DNA of 64,000 nucleotides from Lepisosteus oculatus (taxonomy: Eukaryota > Chordata > Actinopteri > Semionotiformes > Lepisosteidae). Of this stretch, positions 12,115 to 24,200 are shown piece by piece (within the stretch, counting starts at the first letter, position 1; every line of letters starts with the position of its first letter). The position numbers and the translations under genes were made by a program. Where the stretch lies: assembly GCF_040954835.1 (NCBI RefSeq), contig NC_090704.1, positions 43,528,979 to 43,592,978 of the forward strand, in the 5' to 3' direction. The notes beneath the pieces are model-generated. The model was not told the DNA's origin. It did no database searches and saw only the letters and a program-made list of their open reading frames with translations.

Positions 12115-12327
12115 GGGGCCGAATAATTTTGCACGCCCCACTTTTCATTTTTTTATTAGTTAAAAAAGTTTCAAAAATCCAATAGATTTCGTTCCACTTC
12201 ACAATTGTGTCCCACTTGTTGGTGATTCTTCACATAAAATAAAAAATTTATATCTTTATGTTTGAAGCCTGAAATGTGGCAAAAGGTTGAAAAGTTCAAG
12301 GGGGCCGAATACTTTCGCAAGGCACTG
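12115..12327 (-). repeat. Right terminal inverted repeat of the Tc1-like element
   Basis: 213-bp arm identical, in reverse complement, to 10698-10910. The right TA duplication follows at 12328-12329. The transposase start codon lies 178 bp inside this arm, so this end probably carries the element's promoter. Confidence 0.95.
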
Positions 12328-12329
12328 TA

Positions 12330-15264
12330 GTCTGAGTGCATTAAACAGGGCTAGTACCATCCATACAGCTTCATCAATTGGAACAGAAGGGAAACTTCTG
12401 CCTGTGCTTGATAAAACGACTAATGTGCACTTCTGTACAGATCATCTCACCCCCAATAGCCCCCCTCCCCCCAACCATCTCCTATCGAGCTCTTTTAAAG
12501 CTTGATTGCAATCAATTCCCATCAGTAATGTTCTCTTTACAGTATAATAGCCTATGGAGGGCATTTTATTGACCTCCTGTTCAAACAAAAGACTGAGAGT
12601 GATATGAGTGGCTTTTTTCAGCTTTTCCAAGAGCAATTCACACTTTCAGCCATGAGTCATTTTTTTACTTTCCAACTTGCAGAAACAGTCATCTATCTTA
12701 GATTTAAAGTTACTGTTCTCCAAATTAATTTAATTACCTTAAAAGCTTCAACTACAGTATTTGGTCAGGAGGATAGTTACATTTTTAGAATTGCCAGTCA
12801 CTCCAAGTTGTGTTTTTAGATTGTGATTGTCCACACTTCTTAATTCTACTATTTGCTTTGCTCTTATCATTCACATTTTCTATTCTTTACTCTGCATTTC
12901 ATATAATTGTTGTTTTCTACATGCATTTTACTCACATAGTTCTAATATCTTGTCTTTACTTCTTACTGTGTTTTCTACACTTCTATGAATTTTAATGGCT
13001 TGTTTGAGTCATCATAAGATTTTATTTGCCAACGTTTCTGAATATACCTGAAGAATTTGCACATCAGGATTCAAAAGGAACCTCTGAGCCTGTTCAATTT
13101 ATCCCCTACAGAGGTCTGTGTTTGAGAGGTGAATTCCATTGTGTACCAGGTCATATCAACATTCTATCATGTTAACACAAAACATTTACAATTAGTTTAT
13201 TGCATCATCAGGAAAAAGCTTAATTTAGATGTCAGGGCACTGTACTCTGTGTTTGCCTGTCCTGTGTTGGTTTTGATGACATTGGAATGCTCCAGGAACA
13301 TCCCCAGGTTTGTAAGCCAGCAAGTGCTTTGGTCATGATAGTGCTCCTCTTGTCCTTTGCTCTTAGCAAAGCCTAGGTTTGTGCTTTCAATGGCCTGAAC
13401 AGCTGTGACCCTTCCTGTGAGCACAGTGTCATAGGCCCCAGCCAATAAATATCAGGTCAAGCAAATTGCTGGACAGACTTTCAGATGAGAGTCTCAGTTA
13501 TCAGTGAGAGTTCACCAGCCCTGTAGGCTATGCAACGTGCTGCCTGGGGGGTATTTCTACAACCCCACTTAGCAAGGCAGGGCAGGTGACTGGTGGTTAA
13601 GTTATCCATCACTATCACTGGGAGGGTTTCTGCAATATATCCTACAGTCTTACACCTCCTCAGCTAAGGTGGCATCCTGATATTTTCTTAAGATTCTACA
13701 TCAGACTTTGTAGTTATGTGCAGGCTGTTGTGATAAGTACGGTATTGTACTATATTTCTCATTTGAATATATTATAATGTGCTCTAGGTTCGTTAAATTA
13801 CTTGACTGAATTACAGTGAATGAAGTTGCACAGATTGTGATTCTTTTATATAAATCACCTAGGATAAAGGCATCTGTTAACTCAGTATGATCCATATTTT
13901 CTGAGAAAGGAAGGATAAAAGTGTTTTCCATGGTTCTAAAAGGGATTCCTGGAATGTTTTTTTCTTGTGTCTGTCTATGTCTGTCTCCAGAAATAGATGT
14001 TTCAGTGATTGCCATGAATAATTTTGTGACTCCTTACAGAGAAACAGTGTTTTGTCTTTGTTTTCTTTCCACAATATTTAAAATATATGTCTTATAATTG
14101 AAAGGCAACCTTAAAGAACAGTGTTATTGTGAGTCCATGGCTCACCATTACCTCCTTAATAAGTTAAATAAATGGACAAAGAAAAAACATGCAGCTTCAA
14201 AGTTGCTTTCTATGTTGAACCCAGTACTGTTCCGGAATATAGAAGCGTTGGTGAGTAATTACTCCACTGCCTGAAATATCACACCAATAAAATATTAACA
14301 AACAAATAAATACTACTTGAACACTGTAGCTGAAAACCATTTACTGAGGTTAAGTGTCCTTCAGCCGTAACAGATCCTTTGTGAATATACTGTGACATTG
14401 TGACTCTCATTTTTCTAAAATGTCTTCTGGACCAAATTAAGTTTGTCACACAGTCTTTGTAAAGTGTACCCTCCATTAATCACCTAATAACTGAATACCA
14501 GATGTGTACACAAAAATAGGTTCTGTGTGCCAAAGCCCTGAATTTAATTAATCACTTACTGCCATGACCCCCTTTCTAAAATAATAATAATAAAATATCC
14601 TTGCTCATTTAAAGAGTCATTTTTGGGTCATAGCAGTTCTGTACTAATTGGGGCTTTAAATAAAATGAGGCAATAAATGACCGTGTCTTTTAAATGAAGG
14701 CGTTCATAGGTTTAGATTCAGTTTTAGTATTATTATACTTGCATAATTGTCTCCACTGTTAGCACTTCTGCTGAATAATAACTTCATTCAACAGATCCTA
14801 TGAACAGTTCATTTTATTAACAAAACATATATCCTAACATTGTAGACAAATAGTGGAGGGCATGCATTCTTTGATGCATAAAGTGTTTTTTTTATTATAC
14901 AAATATATTTATGAATTGTGAATTTCTGTTACAATATCATCAGTAGCTGGGTTAGGATTCTGGCAAACAGTTTTCAGACGTGTCTTTGGAAGTGCTGCTA
15001 TTGACACTCCATTAAATAGTTCATCTGTGACCCACTGCTGTTACCTGTGAATGAAAAATGACAATCATACAGTCCTTTCAGTTGATTGGCAGATAGAATT
15101 GCTGTCTGCATGTGGAATGGGCACAGAAAACGGTATCTGCTAGCTTTCCTGCACTAGATGTCTTTAGTGAGAGGTCTGTCATTTATTCTCCTTTTCTCTT
15201 TGTGATGTTCTCTTACCTTTGAATTTATCCTGTCTTCCCTAAAAAATATCAAGAAACTTCTATT
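12330..15264. other. Non-coding region, nothing recognised
   Basis: AT-rich DNA with short overlapping frames, none family-like. The longest, a 104-codon minus-strand frame at 13701-14015, has no domain that I can see. A short TAA repeat lies near 14580-14594. Confidence 0.55.
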
Positions 15265-15475
15265 CATCTATTCATTTTCTAACTGTATCATCCAATTCAG
15301 GGTCGTGGGGAGCCAGAGCCTATCTCAGAGCCTATCTCAGCAAGCAATGGTGATAGGCAGGGTACACCCTGGACTTGCACAAACATACACACACTCACAC
15401 CAGGACCCTAATTAACCCACAAGTATGTCTTAGGACTGTGGGAGGAAACCAGAGTACCCAGAAGATGAAGTCAAG
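15265..15475. repeat. Widespread fish interspersed repeat fragment
   Basis: The run of phrases TTCATTTTCTAAC, GGGTCGTGGGGAGCCAGAGC, GGCAGGGTACACCCTGGAC, CACACTCACACC and GGACTGTGGGAGGAAACCAG is a repeat seen again and again in teleost and other fish genomes. A segment of about 15 bases is duplicated internally (GAGCCTATCTCA twice). I recognise the family by its sequence but do not want to assert its class. It is non-coding and decayed. Confidence 0.7.
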
Positions 15476-17610
15476 AAACATCTACAGTGTTTCATTGCAT
15501 TTGAGTAGCCTTCTACAATATTATGCATAACGGCATTTATTGTCCATAGGAAATTTAAACTGGAAAGGCGAGGAGAACGTAGGTATTTGTGCATAGCAAA
15601 AGAACATTACAGGGCAAAAACACATTTCTATTCTGCTTTGCTAACACATGTTTTGAGTTCAGAATCGTTTTAATTTGGAAGGTCAATAACAAAAATTGCA
15701 GATGCTGTGAGCAATTTCTAACAGACTTTATCTTACATAAGGGGCCCTTTTGTAACTATAGAAGTATAGATGTTGTTCTGACTTTCTGTCTTGTAAATGT
15801 TCTAGTCAGGCAGCCAAAATCCAGCTTTTATTTTCTGATGGCTCTTTGTTTTATTTGTTTTATTAGAACCTGTTTTGATATTGGTTCACAAGACCCGGGG
15901 GTCTAAACTTCTCAGAGGCGCCCGGCAGAGTGTCGAGCACTGATTTACAACGTGACATTAACTGGATTGTAAAATAAAATCCAGAGTTGTTTTAGGAATG
16001 CCAAAATGTGACTCCTGGCTTATTTACAGGATGAGCCCCACAGTCAAGGACATCCAAAGAGAAGCAGAGCTGGGCCAACTTTCACTTGCAGCTTCGGTTT
16101 CACCATACAGAGCCTGTCTGCCTGGCTGTCATGACCCTGCCCTGCATTTTCCCAACTGACCAGATACACCCTGGTCATAAAGACACTGCTCTCACCTGAG
16201 AGCTAAGACAGAGTGTTATGGCACCTCCTCCATTCTTTATCATACCTCCATGGCATGTTGGTCTAGGCTAAAAATACTATTCTCGGTATATCAAAAAAAA
16301 ACAGCCCTTTTAAGATGTGCTTTTGAGATTGCCTTGAGAGCAGAGTGCACCATTGACGCACTCTTTGTGAAGCAGTCAGATAAGAGTTTGTGAGAGTAAT
16401 GCCCGTGGTTTTGCATATTGAAGTTAGAAGGCATTCATTCTTCCCTGTCGTCTCTTGTCAGATGACACAAACAACACCATGCAGAATCAACAGATAACAG
16501 GTTTGGCTTGTTCAAATAAACACATGTAAGTACTTCTTGTGACTGTAAAAACTTTGTTTATATCGGCAAACTGTTAACACCATGATGATACATGCTTTAA
16601 ACACTATTCATGATAATGGTGTAGGAAGAGTACACAAGATCAGGGTGTGGTCTCAGTTTTACTGTAAAGAATTTTGTTTAAGAAGCTGTAATGGTGTTTA
16701 TTAAAAAATCGCAAAAGGGACAGAGATTTCACCAGAAGAGCTGAGATGATTAGTGTACATGGTCTAGAGAAGAATGCCTGTTGAAATGTATAAAAAGAAA
16801 AAGGGTCTTGTAGTTTCTTCAGTTTTGTTATTAAAAGTGCTCAAATTGACCTGTAAGTCTCAGAGTCTTTGGAATACATCACCTTCAAGTATGTCACACA
16901 ACATCCTTCTCAAATACACAACATTGACAGACCAAGTCTTTTGTCCACATCGAAGGGATGTGTAATGTGAGACACCCCTATAAAAAAAAACAACATTAAA
17001 ATGAACTTTCATTATTGGCATTACTGCCTTTAGTACTTTAGACACAGAACTTCCAATTAAAGAACATTCACTGTTCTCAAAAGAGTCTTATATTAAGGCT
17101 CTGTACACAATATACAATATTTTTGCTACAAAATAAACTGTAACGGTGAACTGGAATGTGTAATCCAAACTTTGTACAATCCCTGTTTTCATTCAGGGGA
17201 AGGGAACTAGGCTTTGTACATTTTTATTAGTGACATGGGCCTAATTTGCAAATGATTAAAAAAACACACAGTCAAGGGGCTCTGTGCAGTGCTTGTGGTT
17301 GAAGATGAGATTTTAGAAGTCTGAGGAGTCTGAAGTATGTGCCCAAATGCTGCATGGGCACAGACTAAAAAGCTTACAAACCTGGAACCAAAACCCACGG
17401 TCCAGATATGACATGCAGACCCTGGTTTAATAGAGAACGATCAATTAAGCAAAATGATCCAGGAATCTGCAGATCTGTAATACAGCAAAATATCTGAACA
17501 GGAGTGGAATCTGCTGCTGTCATATGTTTGTGTGCCTCTGTACACAGAAAATAAACATGGAGTCTCTCCTGATGACAAAGATGGACGTTTTTTAGGAATA
17601 TCATCTGAAA
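15476..17610. other. Non-coding region, nothing recognised
   Basis: No coding exon or repeat I can name. The 105-codon frame at 15589-15906 looks hydrophobic only because the sequence is T-rich. Several short A runs are present (for example 16293 and 16983). Confidence 0.55.
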
Positions 17611-18202
17611 ATAATGAATAATAATAATAATAATTAATAATTTCTTACACTTATATAGCGTTTTTCTGGACACTCCACTCAAAGCGCTTTACAGGTAATG
17701 GGGACTCCCCTCCACCACCACCAGTGTGCAGCCCCACCTGGATGATGTGATGGCAGCCATAGTGCACCAGTACTCTCCCCACACACCAGCTCTCAGTGAG
17801 GAGGAGAGCAGAGTGATGAAGCCAGTTCAGAGATGGGGATTATAAGGAGGCCATGATTGGTAAGGGCCAAAGGGAAATTTGGCCAGGACGCTGGGGTTAC
17901 ACCCCTACTCTTTTCGAGAAGCGCCCTGGAATTTTTAATGACCACAGAGAGTCAGGACCTCGGTTTTACGTCTCATCTGAAGGACGGCGCCTGTTTACAG
18001 TATAGTGTCCCCGTCACTATACTGGGGCATTAGGACCCACATGGACCACAGGGTGAGGGTCCCCTGCTGGCCCCACTAACACCTCTTCCAGCAGCAACCT
18101 TAGTTTTTCCCAGGAGGTCTCCCATCCAGGTACTGACCAGGCTCACACCTGCTGAGCTTCAGTGAGTTGCCAGTTGTGAGTCGCAGGGTGATATGGCTGC
18201 TG
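17611..18202 (-). mobile_element. 5S rRNA-derived SINE, full-length copy (minus strand)
   Basis: Reverse-complement copy of the family at 5118-5692. On the minus strand the 5S-like head starts at about 18202 (AGCCATATCACCCTGCGA), the A-box-like block is at 18149-18161 and the C-box-like block at 18109-18129. The body and the GCTATATAAGTGTAAGAAAT tail follow, then an (ATT)n run at 17611-17641. It looks less decayed than the copy at 5118. No coding content. Confidence 0.85.
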
Positions 18203-21200
18203 GAAAATAATATATACAGTATTTGAAATAATAATAGGGATCAGCTGAGCAAGGTTTTGAAGACTCTCTCCTTTGCAGTACTTACGTATTAAGAAATGTT
18301 ATGAACAGAATAAAAATGAAAACAGGTTTTATGCTTTTCTTGTAGATGAATCTGAGATGTGAGGAGTGACTGCAGGTCTCCTGTGCTGGGACAGTCACTG
18401 ATGTGCGAAAGCTTTCATTGCAATCCCACTGTGCAGAGAGACTCCATGAAGGGTTGCCCTAGGATTTCTCTCCCTTTTGTTAAACCAGCCTGAAATTAAT
18501 TGACTCATTTAGTTCTTGTTTGGTTCGAGTTATCTTTTGTACTCAAAACTTTGCCATAATACTACTGTGCTGACAAACTCATTCTTTTATTTGTGAATCT
18601 TAAAATAACAGAGTAGTATTACAGTACATATACCATATATGGGCACTGTAGGGGTTTATACTTTATATAAGTACACTGGACAAAACCTTTACTTATTTAA
18701 AGAGAACTTTTAATCAGTGTTAACTACAATGTTTGACTGACGTCAGCCCTGTAATGTTCTTTAAAATCCTTTTATGATAATTATTAGTCACCATTACTTG
18801 GGTTTTACTGGGGTGTTAACAGTCTTTTTCCACATTATTGTGCACTGTGCCCTAGTTATTTTTTGTTAGAACTGAAGATCATAATCCTTAAAAGAGTTTT
18901 CTCCTGTATGAAGGACTACCTTATTTACATGAGTTTCTGCTCTAATAGATCTATTCTTTTACTTATTTGAAGGCAGAAATGTTCAAAGTACATGGCAGGG
19001 ATAAGAGGCAGAAAGCCATTTTTCATGATAATGCTTTCCACAGATAATTCCTAATCCCATAGTGGTATGCAGGAAAAAATAGTCACAAGCTCTCCGGGCC
19101 TGAGTGTAATAGAAGGACCTTATCCCAGGACCCAAAAGGCTGCCTAAGAATGAAAGCACTTTGGTTATTAAACCAGACACTTCTGCCATTAACGAATTCC
19201 AGCTTTAATTATAAAACATATTAAGAGGCCATGAAACTGAGTCTGACATTGAGAAAGACCCATAAAAGCTACAGCAGCATTAAGATACATTGAACTTAAT
19301 TTCAGTAAATAAGCTCCATTCAGAATGTACATACCTCATTCCCTTTTTGGCAGTACAAAGCTAGGCAATAGAAAAAAATGAACTGCCACTAATTAGCCAT
19401 GCAAATCCTGTAGTAGGGAATAAATTTGAAATTAAATTGGTGCTTTAGATCTTTCTGTATTTTAATCTTTCTGAACACACAGACATAAATGGGAGCTCAC
19501 GATACTTAGTAAAAAGGTTCAAGAGGTTCCTTATTGCCATCTTGTCCTTTGGAAGATGTGCTTATGAAAGTTTTGCATTGGCAATTTTACAGATTTCAGC
19601 AAAGGCCTTCAATACCATCAGCAGTAAACGATGGCAAAGTGCAGCTGAGTACCACAGGCAACTCTGCCTCTAAAAGCCATTTCTCGAGAGTGCTTCAGGA
19701 GTGTGTGGTCCCTGACTGCAAATAAATTCATGTTGATTGGCCAAATTTGAAGACCCATTTGGGATCTCCAGACAGCTAAGTACAGTCGTGCTCTTTGTAT
19801 CCGAGTTACAGTCAATGTGCTGTTCATGTCAATATGAGCTGTGAATCACGCCAGACTGCTGTATATAGGTTTGCAGTAACTAGCGGCAGCCTGAGTGTTT
19901 AAAATGCACCTTATAAATTAAAATACTTAAAATGCTTGTTACTCCTGGGCCCTTGTGCTTTATAATCACTCGTAGATCATGAGAAAACGTTATACTTGTA
20001 TGTTTTGCCAAATAAGAAAAACTACCTGAGTTTTCCAGTTACGGTGGGTAGTAATGTTGTTGTTCTTATATTTAAAACCTCCACACTAAAAACCCACCCT
20101 ACACTACTAAACAAATGCATGCACTTTCTCTTCTGCTGTAAATATAAATACAACCTTCAGTTAAAGTGCTGAAAAAGCCTTAATGGCAGTAAGAGAGCAG
20201 GAGGTAAACCACAGCACCTTCAGTGTGAGGCTTTAGGCAGTGTCTGGGGGAGGGCTGACACACTGTGAGACACAGCACATTTTTCTTGCAAAAGGGCCTG
20301 ATTTGGTGCTGTGTATAAACAGTTTCAATAGGGATGATAATCCAGCACACACAGCAGAGTTATAAAGCCAGTCTCCAAAAAGCACTGCATAAGGAAAGAA
20401 AATGTTGGAGAACACTTACATGCCTTTCTGCAAGAACTCCTTCTCTATTTGCTATGACATTACAGTCAAATGAGGTTACATGTCTAATGTCATGGTTTCC
20501 TGCACTTTCTCCCATCTTTTTAACGATCGTGATTTTTCATTACAGACGTCATATCTATTATTAAGACAAACTATGCTTGCATGGCACAGAAACAATGGAA
20601 CACAGTGGTCCAAGTATCATTGTAGTCTATCACTGTTAATGGCAATTCTTTTCTTTCCATAAGGAATTGTGTTTCATGCTCAGTAAAATTCCACTTTGAG
20701 TTCGTTTTTGCTTGTGGTCCCAACGTAAACAGAAGGACTTGATTTTTTCTTTTAATACTGATTTCTTCAGATTTGATCATGCAATTAGAGTCTGAAAACA
20801 AAAGAGGGCTTCTGACATATATATTGCATTGCTGATGGCCTTTTAGAATTGGACTTTAAAAGACTTATTCGGCAGAAACCATTGATCTCAATCAGTACCA
20901 AGGAGAATTGGAGAGAATTTAATCTAAATAACCAAAGGCATGGCCAGAATGTTTTTCTTTCCTTTTCAGCTATTTTAAATCTTCTCTATGTGAAATGCAC
21001 ATTTGACTACTCTACACTCCAGACACCTAGCACATGAGCCAGACCACAAACAATTTCTACAGTACATCAGCCCTTTCATTCTCCTTGTTTTGGATGTATG
21101 AGTCCAGCATACCTCAGATGACACTCTAACCAACTATTCTTTCTTAAGCAATGGATTGTTCACTCTATCAGCCTTAGAGATGACCCATAGTGGCTATTTT

Positions 21201-24200
21201 GTTCACCAGGCTTTTGCCAGCAAACAACGGGAATGTGTTCCTATTGTGGCCTATCAGTGACTTTGGAATTCTAAGAGAGCTACAGTGTAAGTATTAAGTA
21301 AGTCATGAGAGGACCGATCCATCAGGTCTGTCAAACTAACCTCCGAGAATTGCATTGAGAATTGCACATGAATTTTTCATGCCATCTATCCATTTTTGAG
21401 ATACACACACCTAGATTACATGGACAATCACTACCCAGTGTCTTTATTTTGCTGCACTGGGTCGTGGCTTCCAATAAAAAAGCGAAAGCGTTCAGAGAAA
21501 ATGCAGCAGATGTGCTGCGGAAATAATTAAGTCTTCGCCTCGATTTGTTTTCGTTCTGGGAGGTTTTGTTTTTCTTTTTGCCAAAATCATTTCACCGAAC
21601 GAGTGCAAAATGAGCGAAAGTACCCTGCTTATCCCCCAGTGTTTGTGCAGACAGTTCAACATGTCTGGCAACCTCTACTGAAGAGGGGTGGCTGGAGCTT
21701 GTTGTTTTTGTAGCACATTGTTATTTCTGTGCGGCCACATAATGTGCAAGAGGATCAGCAGTATTTTTCCACCTTCCCTGCAACACGCCCAGATGCACCA
21801 CTGCTACACTTCCAAGAGAACGTTTGAGCAAATACAGGGCCTTTGAAAGTGATGAGTAATTTGGACAACCAGGTGCAACTGGCAGCAATGTCACATTCAT
21901 CACACAATGAGGACCTCTATATGTAAGATTCCAGGAGCTCACAAACACAAAAAGGAAATAACAATCCAGAACAATACGAACACCTAACATACTGTAGTCT
22001 TTAACACAGGTAAGAAAGAAAGGGCAGCTTTCTCTGACTGGAGAAAAAATAAATGAATTAATTTTACGGGGTAACAGACTATAATGGGGTGTGCTACAGT
22101 ATGTGTGTTAGAGAAACAATGTCTCTTTTCTTAAAACAGAACTATTAGTGTGTATCACAATTTTCCAGCGAGGCTTGGAACAACTAGGTGTTTGTGTGCA
22201 GGCCGAGCTGTCAGATGCAGCTTATTAAAATGTCATTGACTATTAAATGGTATATTTATGCTCTGCTAAACCAGCCGAATAGAAACCTGGATGTAGATTT
22301 CTTTCCAGTAGACTCAGACAGACTGTGGAAACCAGAGATAACGTTTATTACACATGCCTGCAAAAGACGTGTTTGATCGATGTTTTTCTGTTATTGTCAT
22401 GCCTTGGTGGAGTAATACATTCTGTGTGTCATGAAAGGCTGGGTGTGAATGAATTATGTAAAACTTCATGACCAGAGCCTGGCTGTATCTCATCAGAGCC
22501 ACCGAAATGAGAGTCGCCACCCTGTATGAAAACACAACAGTGAAGAAATCAGAACAAAAACAGGTCTTAACTAACAAACAGGTCTTTAAAAAAATCTTTT
22601 TTTTTTCAAGGCAGGACATACAGTATTTAATCACCCTTCGAAGCAGATCTCCAAAAAAAGCATAAAGGATTTACTCCTTCTGTATCTTTATTTATTTGCT
22701 TAAACTTACACCACAGCCCTCACCAGAATAAGCAAACTGAAAACAGATGGATGGATAAGACTATATTTGAAAGAATTTAATTATTCTATAATTTAATGGT
22801 ATTGTAGAACTGCTGTGCGTTTTTATGTATACAGTATATGCAGACAAATTCATTACTTTCATTCCTACATCCTAGATTGTTTTTGTTTCATACACTTAGG
22901 GTTGCACTTTTGAAACTTATTTTCATTTGGTGAAAAAGGACTCCTAACTTTCAATATGTTAAATGCATGTAAGAGACTGTGGTTAAATGTGTGCAGAATT
23001 GAACACTTTGAACACACAGTAGACAGTCGATTTTTACAGAAGTAGTATCCAAATGCTTCCAGGTCTGATTGGATAACCATTGGTGCTGGGTCTTGAGGGT
23101 CTTCACACCTAGCGACAGCCCAGATGTGTGTGAGGTTCTGTAATCAAGGCACATCTGTATGGGCTCTTGAGGTCAGCGGAACTGAGCATGTGCTTTTTGG
23201 ATGACTCCTAAAGTGGGGAACACCCATCTATAATGTTTTTAACAGGCATATCATTGATTTATTTCTGCTTCAGGCTGCATTGTATGGTGAAGTACGATTA
23301 ATATAATATTTCGCAAAAAAAAAATATTTGCCTGCAAAGCCCAGCTCTTTGAGGATATTTTGCCCATGGGACGGCTACAGTGTATTTTGTCTTGTCGTTG
23401 TTTTTCCGATGCTTCTTTCTTTTCACACAAAGGAAATGCGTTTCGTTTAAGTTGAGCAGAACACTCACTAAATGGATATGACATAATTATTCCATTTGTT
23501 CTCTGCATCATTCGCTTTGCCAATGGGATGTTTTAAAGTAATTTCCGATCCCACATTTATTGGATAAGGAGCTGTTAGGAATTCCTGGGAAATTGACTGG
23601 CCCTTGAACTTGGTGAGTCAACAGATCTGTATGTGTTCGAAAATGCCTCTTACCTTTTCACAAAATACGTGAAGATTTACAATAAATTGTACAACATAAA
23701 GATTGAAGAACCACATGTATCACAAAACTATCTTCAGGTTAATGGCAAATATCCAACATTTTAAGTAATCAAACACTACATCCTTGTAATCCTTTAATTA
23801 AAGATGAAGTATAGTTTCTTAAGGTGTACAGTACATAATGCATCTGATGCATGAACTATACACAATAATTTAAAGAATGATGTCAACCATACTTTTAGCT
23901 TGTGTCATCCAAACAACTTCATAACTTCTTGCAAGTACACTTTTGTGGCGATGATCATTATAAATGGCTGTTCTTCACTTAGGTCTGGGAGGGAATAATG
24001 ACAGATAAGCCAGTTTTGTCGGGCTGTTCTAAATCATTATTAGTCATGGCGGCATTTCTCAAAGCTGTGTATATCATACAAATACACAAATACTCTCTCT
24101 TTTCATTTCCAACCCCTGCATCCTTCCTCCACCCCATCCCCACCATAACAGCTCCCCTTGGTCACCCCTCAGTCTGCATGGGGGTCTCAGCCTGCTTCTC

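Larger units (their letters stand above)
10698..12327 (-). mobile_element. Tc1-like DNA transposon, complete with both inverted repeats
   Basis: A full-length 1630-bp Tc1/mariner element. It begins CAGTGCCTTGCG and ends with the inverse, CGCAAGGCACTG, and is flanked on both sides by a TA target duplication (10696-10697 and 12328-12329). The inverted repeats are 213 bp and carry two direct-repeat-like motifs per side (outer and inner copies sharing TATTCGGCCCC or ATTATTCGGCCCC), the IR/DR layout known from fish Tc1 elements. A single transposase gene lies between them on the minus strand. By comparison of the two arms I found no difference over 213 bp, which suggests recent insertion. The transposase has two premature stops, so this copy could move only in trans. 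Confidence 0.96.

Noticed and set aside
13197..13445. 82-codon minus-strand frame as a gene fragment
   Set aside because: Looks protein-like in parts but matches no family I know and has no splice context; left unannotated.
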